NCBI GenBank assembly: GCA_021648145.1
Contig: JAKITI010000006.1
Location: 1 to 64,000 of the forward strand
DNA length: 64,000 bases
Direction: 5' to 3'
Origin: Gammaproteobacteria bacterium
GTDB taxonomy: Bacteria > Pseudomonadota > Gammaproteobacteria > JAADGQ01
Shown: piece after piece, positions 8,157 to 21,330 of the stretch
Position numbering within the stretch: the first letter of the stretch is position 1
How the letters are laid out: the number at the start of each line of letters is the position of its first letter
Program-made: the position numbers and the translations under genes
Notes under the pieces: generated by a model
What the model saw: the letters and a program-made list of their open reading frames with translations, nothing else
Told to the model about the DNA's origin: nothing
Database searches by the model: none

Positions 8157-10959
8157 TTACAAAGAGACCTTAAACCTTCCAAAAACAGCTTTCGCCATGA
8201 AAGCGAATCTGGCAAATCGTGAGCCACAGATGCTCAAAAGCTGGAGTGAAAAAACACTCTACAAAAAGCTTCGAGCCGCACGCGCAGGGGCAAAAAAATA
8301 TATTCTGCATGATGGCCCTCCCTATGCAAACGGTGATATTCATATTGGCCATGCCGTTAACAAGATCCTGAAAGATATTATTGTTAAATCTAAATCGCTC
8401 AGTGGTTTTGATGCGCCCTATGTGCCAGGCTGGGATTGTCATGGCCTGCCTATTGAACTGATGGTCGAAAAGAAAATTGGTAAAGTCGGCCAAAAAGTAG
8501 ATGCTAAAACCTTCCGCAAAGCTTGTCGTGAATATGCAAAAAAACAGGTCGACAAACAACGGGAAGATTTTATTCGTCTTGGAATTTGGGGGGATTGGGA
8601 TCAACCTTACCTCACAATGGATTATTCATTTGAGGCCGATATCATTCGCAGCCTGGGGCGTATTGTTAAAGCAGGTCACCTTCATAAAGGCGCTAAACCT
8701 GTTCATTGGTGCCCAAGCTGTGGTTCTGCATTGGCCGAAGCGGAGGTTGAGCATCAAGACAAAACTTCCCCTGCGATTGATGTGCGCTTTCAATTTTGCG
8801 ATACCGATGCCTTTTTCAAGCAAAGCAATATCACCAAACGCGGCAGCGGCACACTCTCAACAGTAATCTGGACGACCACGCCGTGGACACTGCCTGCCAA
8901 TCAGGCCGTTGCACTAAACCCTGAGCTGGATTACGTATTAGTCCAAGCAGACGATGAACAATTACTGCTTGCCGAAGCGCTCTATGAAGGCGTGTTACAA
9001 CGCGCTGAAATCCAAAACCATGAAATACTCGGCCGTTGCAAAGGCGCTGATCTGGAAAACCTGCAACTTAAGCACCCGTTTTATGAGCGAAATGTACCGA
9101 TCATCCTTGGTGATCATGTCACCACAGACGCAGGTACCGGCGCTGTTCATACCGCTCCAGGCCACGGTGTCGATGACTTTATTGCAGGCAAAGCTTACGA
9201 CTTACCGATTGATAATCCCGTCGGTGGTGATGGCTGTTTTCTACCCAGCACAGAACTATTCGCCGGTGAGTTTGCATTCAAAGCCAACGACCATGTAGTT
9301 GAAGTCTTAAAAGAGCGTGGTGCACTGCTGCACTTTGAAGCGATTCGCCACAGCTACCCGCACTGCTGGCGACATAAAACGCCTGTTATGTTTCGTGCCA
9401 CACCTCAGTGGTTCATCAGCATGGAACAAAATGGCTTGCGTGACTCCGCGTTGACGGCGGTCAAAAATGTACAGTGGATGCCAAGCTGGGGAGAAGCTCG
9501 CATCGAAGGCATGATAAAAAGCCGTCCCGATTGGTGTATTTCACGTCAACGCACCTGGGGCGTGCCAATTGCGCTGTTGATCAATAAAGAGAGCGGTGAA
9601 CCCCATCCAGATACAGAAACTCTAATCGAAACCGTTGCTCAAAAAGTCGAGCAACAAGGTATTGATGCCTGGTTTGATCTTGAGGTCAATGAACTGCTGG
9701 GTGATGATGCCGATCAATATGAAAAAGTGACCGATACACTCGATGTCTGGTTTGACTCTGGGGTATCTCATGCGTGCGTACTGGAGCGTCGGGATGAATT
9801 AGGCTCACCCGCTGATCTCTATCTGGAAGGTTCAGACCAACATCGCGGCTGGTTTCAATCATCATTGATGAGTGCCGTTGCGATGCATGGCGAAGCGCCC
9901 TATCGCAATGTTCTGACCCATGGTTTTACTGTGGATGCCAAAGGCCGCAAGATGTCCAAATCTGAGGGCAATACCATTGCACCACAGAAAATCGTTAAAA
10001 ATCTGGGCGCTGATATTATCCGTTTATGGGTCGCTGCAACAGATTACACCACCGAGATGCACGTTTCAGATGAAATTTTGAAACGTACTGCGGATACTTA
10101 TCGTCGCCTACGTAATACGGCTCGGTTTTTACTCTCCAACCTGAATGGTTTTGAACCTGAAATTAATAGCGTCGCACCCAGTGAAATGCTGGCCTTGGAT
10201 CGTTGGGCAGTGCGCCGAGCCATGCAATTACAAGATGAACTGCGCGGTGCTTATGATACCTTTGAATTTCACCAAATCTATCAAAAAGTACACCACTTCT
10301 GTGCAGTCGAACTGGGTGGTTTTTATCTGGATATCATCAAAGATCGTCAATACACCACTCAAGAAAATAGTCTGGCTCGGCGCTCGGCACAAACGGCGAT
10401 GCATCACATCATCGAAATGCTGACTCGCTGGTTAGCCCCTATTTTGAGCTTCACCGCAGATGAAATATGGCCATTTATTCCGGGTAAACGTAACGAGTCG
10501 GTTTTCCTCAATGAGTGGTATCAAGTCGATGGTTTTGAAGAAAAATCAATTGACGCAAGCCCCTTGAATTGGAACCAAATTATTACCGCACGAGAAGCCG
10601 TGAGCAAAATTCTTGAAGGGTTGCGAGTCAATGGTGAGATCGGCTCACCGCTAGATGCTGAGATTGATCTCTACTGTGATGCTGATTTACTGCAAAACTT
10701 ATCACAGCTCGATGATGAACTTCGCTTTGTTTTGATTACATCCTATGCTCGAATTCATCCATCGAAAAACAGGCCCGAAAGTGCGGTTAAAAGCCAGATG
10801 GACGGGCTCTGGATTACAGCCAAACCTTCGGCTCATAATAAATGTGTACGCTGCTGGCATCATCAACAAGATGTCGGTTCTTATAATGAACACCCCGAAC
10901 TCTGTGGTCGTTGCATTGAAAATGTCACCGGCCAAGGTGAAAACAGGAAATTCGCATGA
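8146..10959 (+). CDS. ileS: Isoleucyl-tRNA synthetase
   Basis: 937 residues, full length. It attaches isoleucine to tRNA(Ile) and edits mischarged valine. Signatures: HIGH-type DIHIGHAVN near residue 65, CP1 editing domain with [10 protein letters not shown] near 250, KMSKS motif [10 protein letters not shown] near 600, an anticodon-binding helical domain, and a C-terminal zinc finger CVRC...CGRC near 900-925. The start codon is GTG at 8146, inside the end of ribF; the beginning [13 protein letters not shown] is typical for the family. The stop overlaps the lspA start as ATGA. No T-box or other leader is present because translation is coupled to ribF. Confidence 0.97.
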   Translation: MANNYKETLNLPKTAFAMKANLANREPQMLKSWSEKTLYKKLRAARAGAKKYILHDGPPYANGDIHIGHAVNKILKDIIVKSKSLSGFDAPYVPGWDCHGLPIELMVEKKIGKVGQKVDAKTFRKACREYAKKQVDKQREDFIRLGIWGDWDQPYLTMDYSFEADIIRSLGRIVKAGHLHKGAKPVHWCPSCGSALAEAEVEHQDKTSPAIDVRFQFCDTDAFFKQSNITKRGSGTLSTVIWTTTPWTLPANQAVALNPELDYVLVQADDEQLLLAEALYEGVLQRAEIQNHEILGRCKGADLENLQLKHPFYERNVPIILGDHVTTDAGTGAVHTAPGHGVDDFIAGKAYDLPIDNPVGGDGCFLPSTELFAGEFAFKANDHVVEVLKERGALLHFEAIRHSYPHCWRHKTPVMFRATPQWFISMEQNGLRDSALTAVKNVQWMPSWGEARIEGMIKSRPDWCISRQRTWGVPIALLINKESGEPHPDTETLIETVAQKVEQQGIDAWFDLEVNELLGDDADQYEKVTDTLDVWFDSGVSHACVLERRDELGSPADLYLEGSDQHRGWFQSSLMSAVAMHGEAPYRNVLTHGFTVDAKGRKMSKSEGNTIAPQKIVKNLGADIIRLWVAATDYTTEMHVSDEILKRTADTYRRLRNTARFLLSNLNGFEPEINSVAPSEMLALDRWAVRRAMQLQDELRGAYDTFEFHQIYQKVHHFCAVELGGFYLDIIKDRQYTTQENSLARRSAQTAMHHIIEMLTRWLAPILSFTADEIWPFIPGKRNESVFLNEWYQVDGFEEKSIDASPLNWNQIITAREAVSKILEGLRVNGEIGSPLDAEIDLYCDADLLQNLSQLDDELRFVLITSYARIHPSKNRPESAVKSQMDGLWITAKPSAHNKCVRCWHHQQDVGSYNEHPELCGRCIENVTGQGENRKFA

Positions 10960-11450
10960 TCTTTGATAAGTATAAAAATAGTGGATTGGTTTGGTTATGG
11001 CTGACGATTATAATCGTCATACTGGATCAGTGGACAAAGTTCCTGGCTGAAGCCAATCTCATCTACCTTGAACAAGTTCCCATTGTGCCTTCATTCAATC
11101 TAATGCTGGCTTATAATAAAGGAGCTGCTTTCAGTTTTCTCAGTGATGCTGGCGGCTGGCAACGCTGGTTTTTCACGACGATCACACTGATCGTCAGTGT
11201 GGCCATTATTTATTGGTTGTATACGTTAAAATTCAGTCAAAAATGGCTTGCGATTGCACTGGCTCTGATTCTCGGCGGTGCGATAGGCAATGTATGGGAT
11301 CGCATCCAGCTGGGGCATGTGGTCGATTTCGTTCAACTTTATTACCAATCATGGTATTGGCCTGCATTTAATATCGCAGACGCAGCCATTTGTGTCGGCG
11401 CAGTCATGCTTATTATTGATACTTTTAGAAAGCAACCTGAACAATCATGA
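10956..11450 (+). CDS. lspA: Lipoprotein signal peptidase (signal peptidase II)
   Basis: 164 residues with four predicted membrane helices. LspA is the aspartic protease that removes signal peptides from diacylglyceryl-modified prolipoproteins in the inner membrane. The two catalytic aspartates fall in GHVVDFVQL and FNIADAAIC, and [11 protein letters not shown] precedes them. ATGA overlaps at both ends couple it to ileS and ispH. The commonly intervening fkpB (slpA) gene is absent here. Confidence 0.95.
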   Translation: MIFDKYKNSGLVWLWLTIIIVILDQWTKFLAEANLIYLEQVPIVPSFNLMLAYNKGAAFSFLSDAGGWQRWFFTTITLIVSVAIIYWLYTLKFSQKWLAIALALILGGAIGNVWDRIQLGHVVDFVQLYYQSWYWPAFNIADAAICVGAVMLIIDTFRKQPEQS

Positions 11451-12391
11451 AAATTATTCTAGCGAACCCGCGTGGTTTTTGTGCTGGCGTCAATCGTGCC
11501 ATTGAAATTGTAGAACGTGCTCTGGAGCTTCATGGCGCACCCATTTATGTGCGCCATGAAGTAGTACACAACAAATTTGTCGTCAGCAATTTACGCAAAC
11601 GAGGCGCTATTTTTGTCGAAGAGCTTGATGAAGTGCCTGCCGATGCTACGGTTATTTTCAGCGCACACGGCGTTTCAAAAGCGGTACGCAATGAAGCAAA
11701 GCGCCGTAAACTCAAAATATTCGATGCCACCTGCCCGCTTGTGACCAAGGTTCACTTAGCCGTCGAACGTCATAGTAAAGAGGCGCGGGATGTTATTCTG
11801 ATCGGTCATGCTGGCCACCCTGAAGTGGAAGGTACATTAGGCCAATACGAAAGAAGGAATAACAAAGCAACCATCCATATTGTTGAAACACCGGAAGATG
11901 TCGCTCAGCTCAGCCTGGATAGCTCATCTGAAGTTGCTTATTCCACCCAGACAACACTTTCTATGGACGATACATCACGCACCATTGACGCTCTGCGACA
12001 GCGCTACTCAAACCTGTCCGGCCCCAAGAAAAATGATATCTGCTATGCCACCCAAAATCGGCAAGATGCAGTTAAACAGCTCGCCAGACAATGTGATTTA
12101 GTCTTTGTTGTCGGCTCCAAAAATAGTTCAAACTCAAACCGTTTACGGGAAATAGCCCAAAAAATGGGGGTCGATGCATATTTGATTGATGGCCCGGAAG
12201 ATATTGATCCAACCTGGCTCAATGGCAAAGAGACCATTGGAATTACTGCGGGGGCTTCCGCCCCTGAGCTGCTCGTGGAATGGGTTATTGATCATCTGAA
12301 AACACTCGGTGCAAGCAGCGTTGAAGAAGCCGAGGGTGAGCCGGAAACGACTATATTTCCCTTGCCTTCAGAGCTTCGCCGACTGACATAA
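11447..12391 (+). CDS. ispH: 4-hydroxy-3-methylbut-2-enyl diphosphate reductase
   Basis: 314 residues. IspH (LytB) is the last MEP-pathway enzyme; it makes IPP and DMAPP using a [4Fe-4S] cluster. The three cluster cysteines are visible: NPRGFCAGV near residue 12, DATCPLV near 96 and [10 protein letters not shown] near 197. Substrate-binding His residues occur in VVHNKFV, SAHGVS and [11 protein letters not shown], and SNSNRL forms the diphosphate site. ATGA overlap with lspA. It is the last gene of its operon; 181 bp follow before the next gene, with only a weak hairpin near 12412-12431. Confidence 0.97.
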   Translation: MKIILANPRGFCAGVNRAIEIVERALELHGAPIYVRHEVVHNKFVVSNLRKRGAIFVEELDEVPADATVIFSAHGVSKAVRNEAKRRKLKIFDATCPLVTKVHLAVERHSKEARDVILIGHAGHPEVEGTLGQYERRNNKATIHIVETPEDVAQLSLDSSSEVAYSTQTTLSMDDTSRTIDALRQRYSNLSGPKKNDICYATQNRQDAVKQLARQCDLVFVVGSKNSSNSNRLREIAQKMGVDAYLIDGPEDIDPTWLNGKETIGITAGASAPELLVEWVIDHLKTLGASSVEEAEGEPETTIFPLPSELRRLT

Positions 12392-12572
12392 CCATTATAT
12401 TCTGTTGTGGCACTGCAAGGGTTGGGGCAGTACTTTTCCTGATACAGGCGAATTAAATTTATAAAACAATACGAAAAAAATATATTCTATTTGCAATATG
12501 TAAAGAGTTTCATAATGATAGGGCTCTATTACGGTGCTTTTTGGTTAATTCAAACGAACCCCAAATACAACC

Positions 12573-14765
12573 ATGTCACATTACATCAACAGAAAAGCAA
12601 ACTTCCAACAGATTCGTCGTTGCTTTTCACTTATTACAGCCTCTGCATTCTTATTCATTCCACTGACCTGCCTGATACTGGCAAGTTATACTGGATTATT
12701 TGACCATTATTCGCTTTACCCCTTGTGGAAACAAAATCTGATCTGGGTCATTGCCGTCGCCATGTTTGTAATTTCCCGCATTCATTTTTGGCGCTTTATG
12801 AACATTTTTAAAAAAGCTTTTGAAGAAGAGTCCACCACAAAGCTTTCCCCCGTACTTAATAGAAACCTTGCTCGCTTTCATATCAATTACTGGGGGCTAT
12901 TACTTCATTTTGTCATTTTTAGTGTGCTTGCATTTTATATCACAACCACTCACCTAAGTAGCTATACAGAACGGTTTACAGAAACGGCAACGCTGGCCAT
13001 ACTCTATCTTGCCGTCACTGCTTTAATCGGTATACCGCTTTATTTTCAGGCGTTTAATAAACTCGGGCGATTAATTGCATACATTGAACTTGATCGCATT
13101 CGGGTCAGTTTGAAATTACGAACTTTTCTATTAGGTGGCATTTACCCTTTACTCACCAGCGCCGTTCTACTGGGATATATTTCCTGGAGAACAGATATTT
13201 TCAAAGTTGAATTTTTACTTGCATGGTTTGGTTTAGGTGTCACCACCATTATGGTTGCATGGCTTTCTCTAAATGGTATCACCCAATCATTGAAACCAGT
13301 CATCAACTTACTGAAAAAAAATGGTATGGATAAACACTCTAGCAGCCTGATAGCAGCGCAGCTCACCCCCCAGTCAAGCGATGAAATTGGCTATCTGACA
13401 CAAGAGCTCAGCACTCTGTTTCAAACGATGGGAGATCAGGATGAAAAACTGACCTATCAAGTCGAACATGACTCACTCACCGGCCTCTATAATCGCCACT
13501 ACTTCAATGCCGCGCTTGAAAAACTCATTGAGCGTGTTGCTAATCGCGATACTCAATGCATGCTTTTTTACATTGACCTTGATCGATTCAAAGAGGTCAA
13601 CGATACACTTGGCCATGCGTCAGGCGACCGTTTATTAATCGAATGCGCTCAAATGATGGAGACTCATACACGAGATGGTGACCTGCTGGCTCGCCTTGGC
13701 GGTGATGAATTTACCATCATACTTCACAACACCAACAATGAAAAAGCCGAATATATATCAAATAATTTATTGGCCATGTTTGAAGAGTATCGCTTTGTCG
13801 AAGATGGTCGAACATTTAATATTAGCTGCAGTATCGGCATGACTTTAATTAATCATAGCAGCCACTCTGTAGATGAAGTTATTTCACAAGCAGACCAAGC
13901 CTGCCATACAGCAAAAGCAGCGGGGCGTAATCAAGCTAAATTTTATGAGTACCATGAATCTTCTGAGTTTAATATTGAGACAGGCTGGGCTGGTCGCGTT
14001 CGGCATATGCTTGACAATGACGACCACCTGCAATTGGTTTACCAACCAATTATTTCTATTCCAAATGGTAAAATTATAGAGTTTGAAGTGCTCGTGCGCA
14101 TGATCACCAATAGCGGAAAAACAATCTTGCCTGGCGGTTTTATAGCTGCCGCTGAACGCTTTGACTTGATCCAACGGATCGATAGAGTCACCACTCAAAA
14201 AGCGATCTCAAAACTGGCTCAAATGGACTCCAACATCTCTTTTTCCATAAATCTTTCCGGTCGTTCACTGGATAATGATGAATTACTCACATTGATTCGA
14301 AACCAGATCAAAGCCACCGGCATTGATGCCTCTCGCCTCACTTTTGAAATCAACGAAAGTACCGTTATCACTAATATGAATGCCGTATCAAAATTTATTA
14401 AGGAGCTCAACGTGATCGGTTGTCATTTTGTTATGGATGACTTTGGTTCTGGATTCAGCTCTTTTTATTACCTTAAACATCTACCTATCGACAAAATTAA
14501 AATATATGGTTCTCTGGTACGTGACCTAAAAAACAACAAGGTAAATCAAGCCATGGTGCAATCCATCCACCAAATTGCTCATGCCATGGGCAAGCAGACG
14601 ATTGCAAAATCGGTTGAAAATGGTGAAACATTTCAGTTGTTAAAAGGTTTTGGTGTGGATTTTGCCCAAGGCTACTTCATTGGCAAACCTGAAAAAGATA
14701 TTCATAAATTCAAAGAAGGGTTGATTACCACACAGCCCTTTATAAGAAGTGAAAGGCTACTATAA
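12573..14765 (+). CDS. Membrane GGDEF-EAL protein (likely diguanylate cyclase with impaired EAL domain)
   Basis: 730 residues. The N-terminal 230 residues hold about six membrane segments with no recognisable ligand domain, then a HAMP-like linker. The GGDEF domain is intact: RLGGDEF near residues 374-380, with an RDGD inhibitory site (RxxD) five residues before it. The EAL domain keeps EVL near 504, INLS, FEINES, MDDFG and the Lys of IKIY, but the usual AEGVE is AKSVE (near 678) and KID is KIY, so phosphodiesterase activity is doubtful. It should raise c-di-GMP, possibly in response to a membrane signal. The 3' end overlaps convergent uvrD by 6 bp. Confidence 0.92.
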   Translation: MSHYINRKANFQQIRRCFSLITASAFLFIPLTCLILASYTGLFDHYSLYPLWKQNLIWVIAVAMFVISRIHFWRFMNIFKKAFEEESTTKLSPVLNRNLARFHINYWGLLLHFVIFSVLAFYITTTHLSSYTERFTETATLAILYLAVTALIGIPLYFQAFNKLGRLIAYIELDRIRVSLKLRTFLLGGIYPLLTSAVLLGYISWRTDIFKVEFLLAWFGLGVTTIMVAWLSLNGITQSLKPVINLLKKNGMDKHSSSLIAAQLTPQSSDEIGYLTQELSTLFQTMGDQDEKLTYQVEHDSLTGLYNRHYFNAALEKLIERVANRDTQCMLFYIDLDRFKEVNDTLGHASGDRLLIECAQMMETHTRDGDLLARLGGDEFTIILHNTNNEKAEYISNNLLAMFEEYRFVEDGRTFNISCSIGMTLINHSSHSVDEVISQADQACHTAKAAGRNQAKFYEYHESSEFNIETGWAGRVRHMLDNDDHLQLVYQPIISIPNGKIIEFEVLVRMITNSGKTILPGGFIAAAERFDLIQRIDRVTTQKAISKLAQMDSNISFSINLSGRSLDNDELLTLIRNQIKATGIDASRLTFEINESTVITNMNAVSKFIKELNVIGCHFVMDDFGSGFSSFYYLKHLPIDKIKIYGSLVRDLKNNKVNQAMVQSIHQIAHAMGKQTIAKSVENGETFQLLKGFGVDFAQGYFIGKPEKDIHKFKEGLITTQPFIRSERLL

Positions 14766-16943
14766 CGTTTCTAGTTTTGCATACGCCAGCACCAACCATT
14801 TACTACCATGAGCATCGAAATTAACCTGAACTCGCGCATGGCTGCCATCTCCCTCAAAGTTCATCACCACACCCGACCCAAACTTGGCGTGAGAAACTGA
14901 CTGCCCGAGGCCTAACCCTTCAACTTGTGTCGATACTTTTTTAACCGTAGAACCTAAACCAGAGTTCATACTTGATGGTCGCACTGAGCCATAATTCTGG
15001 CGAACTTCATCAAGTAACTCATCAGGAATTTCACGCACAAAACGGGACAATTGCGGGTAGTGATCTTCACCATAAAGCCGCCGATGTTCTGCATGGCATA
15101 AAATTAGCTGCTTACGCGCCCGAGTCACACCGACATAACAGAGCCGACGCTCTTCTTCGAGCTGCCTTGGCTCCATACTGGAGCGTTTATGAGGAAACAG
15201 ACCTTCTTCCAGACCACACATAAATACAACCGAAAACTCCAGCCCTTTTGCTGAGTGCAACGTCATGAGCTGCACGCAATCATCACCCGGTTCGCTTTGT
15301 GATTCGCCCGCTTCCAGTGCAGCATGCGCTAAAAATGCATCCAGAGGATCCATATCTGCCTCTTCAACCTCATCACTCGGCTTAAAGTGACGGGCTGCCG
15401 TCACCAATTCACCCAGATTTTCAATTCGAGTTTGACCCTTTTCACCTTTCTCTTTTTTATAGTGATCAATCAAACCACTTTGCCCAATCGTCTGCTCAAC
15501 ACGTTCATGCAGCAGCAAATTTTCCGTCTCGTCAGAAGTTTGATCAATCAAATTCAGAAAAATCTTCACAGCATTTCCTGCTCGTGCAGTCAGCTCATTT
15601 TCAGCCAACACATACTGCGCCGCACGCCACATAGAGGTCGCTTGCTGACGAGCCTGAGTGCGGATAATGTCCAGCGTCCTTTGGCCAATACCTCGCGTTG
15701 GCGTATTGACGACACGTTCAAACGACGTGTCATCATCACGATTTTTAAGCAGCCGAAAATATGCCATTGCGTCTTTGATTTCAGCCCGTTCAAAAAAGCG
15801 TAATCCACCATAAATACGATAGGGTAATCCCGCACGAATCAATGCCTCTTCAAGTACACGGGACTGGGCGTTTGAACGATATAACAGCGCAAAATCATTC
15901 CGTGAATAACCCTCGGCCTCAACCAATTTTTGAATACGCTCAGCGATAAACTGTGCCTCATCCAGCTCATTCAATGCCGTATAGAGTAAAATCAGTTCAC
16001 CTTTCTCACCCGCTGTCCATAATTTTTTCCCCATGCGATTTTCATTTTTTTCAATAATCGCATTGGCTGCAGACAAAATATTATTTGTCGAGCGGTAGTT
16101 CTGCTCCAGGCGGATCACACCGACATTGGGAAGCTCCTCACTGAAACGCTGAATATTTTCAATTTTTGCGCCCCGCCAGCCATAAATAGATTGATCATCA
16201 TCACCAACGGCAAATAACTTGCCTTCTTTGCCCGCCAGCAGACGGAGCCAGGCGTATTGCAATGTATTCGTATCCTGAAACTCATCCACCAAGATATGGT
16301 GAAAACGATTTTGATAGTGTGCTAGAAGAGTTGGGCTATCACGCAGTAACTCATGCGCCCGTAATAGCAATTCAGCAAAATCAACCACACCACTCTTCTG
16401 GCATGCCGCTTCATACGCTTGGTAAATTTCAATCAGCTTTCTTTCTTGAAAATCACCATTATCGTCAAGATGTTGGGGCCTGAGCCCCTCATCTTTTTTA
16501 CCATTGATATACCACTGAGATTGGCGTGGTGGCCAACGTGTATCGTCCAGTTCAAGCGCCTTATGGACACGCTTTACAATACGAAATTGATCTTCTGAAT
16601 CGAGAATCTGGAATGTTTTTGGAAGTTTGGCTTCGGCCCAGTGGGTGCGCAGTAAGCGATGAGCAATACCATGAAACGTACCCACCCACATACCGCTCAT
16701 TGGAATGCCTAACAAGCTATCAAGGCGCACTCGCATTTCAGCGGCGGCTTTATTGGTAAACGTGACTGCTATAACACCAAAGGGTGATACCCCTTCAACA
16801 CGCATTAACCATGCAATACGATGCACCAGCACACGCGTTTTACCACTGCCCGCACCGGCCAATATCAAGCGATGCTCCAGCGGTGAAGAGACAGCTTCAC
16901 GCTGGTCATCATTTAATGAATCAAGAAGATAAGAGACATCCAT
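14760..16943 (-). CDS. uvrD: DNA helicase II
   Basis: 727 residues, the usual UvrD length. UvrD is a 3'-5' superfamily 1 helicase acting in nucleotide excision and mismatch repair. Motifs in order: Walker A AGAGSGKTR near residue 29, TFTNKAAAEM (Ia) near 61, DEFQDTN (II) near 220, GDDDQSIYGWRGA (III) near 247, QNYRS (IV) near 282, TLHSAKGLEF (V) near 560 and VTRARK (VI) near 603. The C-terminal tail includes the SVSHAKFGSGVV segment of the Tudor-like domain that binds RNA polymerase. It lies seven bases after lptE in the leuS-lptE-uvrD run. Confidence 0.97.
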   Translation of the reverse strand: MDVSYLLDSLNDDQREAVSSPLEHRLILAGAGSGKTRVLVHRIAWLMRVEGVSPFGVIAVTFTNKAAAEMRVRLDSLLGIPMSGMWVGTFHGIAHRLLRTHWAEAKLPKTFQILDSEDQFRIVKRVHKALELDDTRWPPRQSQWYINGKKDEGLRPQHLDDNGDFQERKLIEIYQAYEAACQKSGVVDFAELLLRAHELLRDSPTLLAHYQNRFHHILVDEFQDTNTLQYAWLRLLAGKEGKLFAVGDDDQSIYGWRGAKIENIQRFSEELPNVGVIRLEQNYRSTNNILSAANAIIEKNENRMGKKLWTAGEKGELILLYTALNELDEAQFIAERIQKLVEAEGYSRNDFALLYRSNAQSRVLEEALIRAGLPYRIYGGLRFFERAEIKDAMAYFRLLKNRDDDTSFERVVNTPTRGIGQRTLDIIRTQARQQATSMWRAAQYVLAENELTARAGNAVKIFLNLIDQTSDETENLLLHERVEQTIGQSGLIDHYKKEKGEKGQTRIENLGELVTAARHFKPSDEVEEADMDPLDAFLAHAALEAGESQSEPGDDCVQLMTLHSAKGLEFSVVFMCGLEEGLFPHKRSSMEPRQLEEERRLCYVGVTRARKQLILCHAEHRRLYGEDHYPQLSRFVREIPDELLDEVRQNYGSVRPSSMNSGLGSTVKKVSTQVEGLGLGQSVSHAKFGSGVVMNFEGDGSHARVQVNFDAHGSKWLVLAYAKLETL

Positions 16944-16950
16944 CGTAAAT

Positions 16951-17496
16951 TTACCGGGTTATTGCTGCTTCTAAGCGACGTGTCATCTGACGTGCCGCAT
17001 CATCGGCCATCACTTCATACAGAGTAGACTCTTCCGCCTCAATCGCTAACACAGCCGACTCATCAAACAGATAAGTGCGCTTCAAAATCACACTCTGCTC
17101 AGGCAGGAGCATCTGATCAGGTGCTTTGGCCTCTTTGTTATTCTGAGTCGCTGAAAAAGTCACCACATACTGCAGTTCATACTCTTCAACTTTGCCATCA
17201 CTGGCGACTGAAAGAACACGTCGACCTTTGTTTTCACTGATAATCGTTAATATAGAGTGAGCCTCATCGCGGTTTTGAGTCAGTTCAAGATAATCACTCA
17301 GAGACCCCACCAACTCACTCTGTGATCTATTCGTCTGAATATAGACCACTTGATCTATTTTAACCACATCGCTGCCACGTAGACGAAAGCCACAACCTGA
17401 AAGCAGCAGCACACATTGGCAAATAATCAATAACAGAACAATTGCCTGCCAACGGAATGCTCGGTTAACTAATAAGAGCTGTGGTTTCAATTTCAT
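16951..17496 (-). CDS. lptE: LPS assembly lipoprotein LptE
   Basis: 181 residues. LptE is the outer-membrane lipoprotein that plugs the LptD barrel and helps deliver lipopolysaccharide to the cell surface. An N-terminal hydrophobic stretch ends in the lipobox LLSGC (Cys near residue 35), followed by GFRLRG, typical of the family. Position directly after leuS is conserved in gammaproteobacteria. In many relatives holA and nadD follow; here uvrD follows instead. Confidence 0.92.
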   Translation of the reverse strand: MKLKPQLLLVNRAFRWQAIVLLLIICQCVLLLSGCGFRLRGSDVVKIDQVVYIQTNRSQSELVGSLSDYLELTQNRDEAHSILTIISENKGRRVLSVASDGKVEEYELQYVVTFSATQNNKEAKAPDQMLLPEQSVILKRTYLFDESAVLAIEAEESTLYEVMADDAARQMTRRLEAAITR

Positions 17497-17510
17497 CAGG
17501 ACTTCTCGAG

Positions 17511-19988
<2,478 letters not shown>

Positions 19989-20225
19989 TTAACGTATTCG
20001 ATAAAAGCGGTGAGGATACCGCAGCTAGCAAATCGCCACAATAAATCTGGCTCAGGTATTCCTGAACTACAAGTCATAAGTGCATTGTTTATTAATTTGG
20101 TGTCATGAAAAAGAAGGCTCCATCCTATCATTATTATGGATATACTCAACAATATGGATAAAATGTGCAAAGAACTCAAGAAAGGCAGCCATTTTGTGGT
20201 TTTAAATTAATGGAGTGGGTTAAAA

Positions 20226-21194
20226 ATGTCTCGTTATTCTAATACGCTACGGGTTGTAATTCTTACAGATTCAGGAAACAAAATTGTTGCTCCGCTTCTT
20301 CACCAAGGGCTGCATATCGTGGGCGTATCTGAAATTCATGATGAGTTTGGCGCGTTATCTAAATCCAGACAATGGCTGGAGCGCTTATATTGGTTGATAT
20401 ATAAACGTCAGAATATGCCTTATCTATCAGAGTATGCCAGGAACAATAATATCACCTACTTTGAAAAAAAAGAGGGAAGCAAAGCAGGTTATATTCAGTG
20501 GCTAAAAAGTTTGAATCCCGATGTGCTTGTCTTGTATCTTGCGCCTATTTTGCCACGAGATATATTCTCTATTCCTCGTCTGGGAACCTTAAATATTCAC
20601 CCTTCATTATTACCAAAATATCGTGGATCCAACCCCTATTTCTGGATGTATGTGAACATGGATATGACGGCTGGAGTCACTCTGCACTATATAGATGATA
20701 ATATAGATACCGGTGATATCGTGGCACAACGACAATATGAAATTGAGCTCGGGACTCCTGTACTTGAAGTGGGTAAAAAGCTTATTCTAGATTATGCTAT
20801 TCCAGCATTAGTCGATTCTTTAAAGCAGCTGGAAGAGACAGGTAAACTGAATATTATCTCTCAACCACCTGAGAGCCTGACACCTTGTACAAAGCCTTTA
20901 TCTAATGCTGAATATATCGAAGTTCTTGATTTTGAACATTGGTCATTGGAACGTCTTTGGCATGTCTTGCACTCTACTGAGCAGTGGCGAGGCGTATTTT
21001 TACCTGAAGTTAAAAATTCAAAGCATTATTCCTGGTCCATAGGTCATTTTGAGGAAAGACCTCAAAATGGGACGGTTGGTTGCTTTGGTCAGGATGAGCG
21101 AGGCTATTATATTAAACACAGACATGGTGTAATCTATTTTAATAGACAATTTTCTTGGAAAAAATATTTTTTATCTTTAATCAGGAATACTTGA
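20226..21194 (+). CDS. Formyltransferase-family protein (Fmt N-terminal-like), orphan
   Basis: 322 residues. The central region holds the 10-formyltetrahydrofolate transferase signature: NIHPSLLPKYRG near residue 130 (catalytic Asn and His) and DTGDIV near 160 (catalytic Asp). The C-terminal part (about 215-322) is divergent and lacks an obvious Fmt tRNA-binding domain. It is probably a formyltransferase acting on a small molecule such as an amino sugar, or an atypical Fmt; the true substrate is not apparent. It stands alone between leuS and a convergent protease gene. Codons are AT-rich compared with leuS. Confidence 0.7.
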   Translation: MSRYSNTLRVVILTDSGNKIVAPLLHQGLHIVGVSEIHDEFGALSKSRQWLERLYWLIYKRQNMPYLSEYARNNNITYFEKKEGSKAGYIQWLKSLNPDVLVLYLAPILPRDIFSIPRLGTLNIHPSLLPKYRGSNPYFWMYVNMDMTAGVTLHYIDDNIDTGDIVAQRQYEIELGTPVLEVGKKLILDYAIPALVDSLKQLEETGKLNIISQPPESLTPCTKPLSNAEYIEVLDFEHWSLERLWHVLHSTEQWRGVFLPEVKNSKHYSWSIGHFEERPQNGTVGCFGQDERGYYIKHRHGVIYFNRQFSWKKYFLSLIRNT

Positions 21195-21330
21195 AAAGCT
21201 TTAACCGAGAAGAGAAAGCGCAGTTTGAGATAGTGAGCTGGGTTAAGCCTATCACCGCTGCGTTGCCACCCCTTTCTATGAGAAAATACCGGCTTTCTTG
21301 ACTGATGTTTGGAGACATAAAAAGATTAAA

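Noticed and set aside
8170-8604. 144-codon minus-strand frame at the start of ileS
   Set aside because: Antisense to invariant IleS sequence including the HIGH region; no family features.
12412-12437. Possible terminator after ispH (ACTGC...GCAGT then TTTT)
   Set aside because: Only a 5-bp stem with a 10-base loop and a short T-run; too weak to call.
21195-21330. Gap between the formyltransferase and Sel1-protease genes as a gene remnant
   Set aside because: Frames are short and match no family I recognise; no hairpin with a T-run either.
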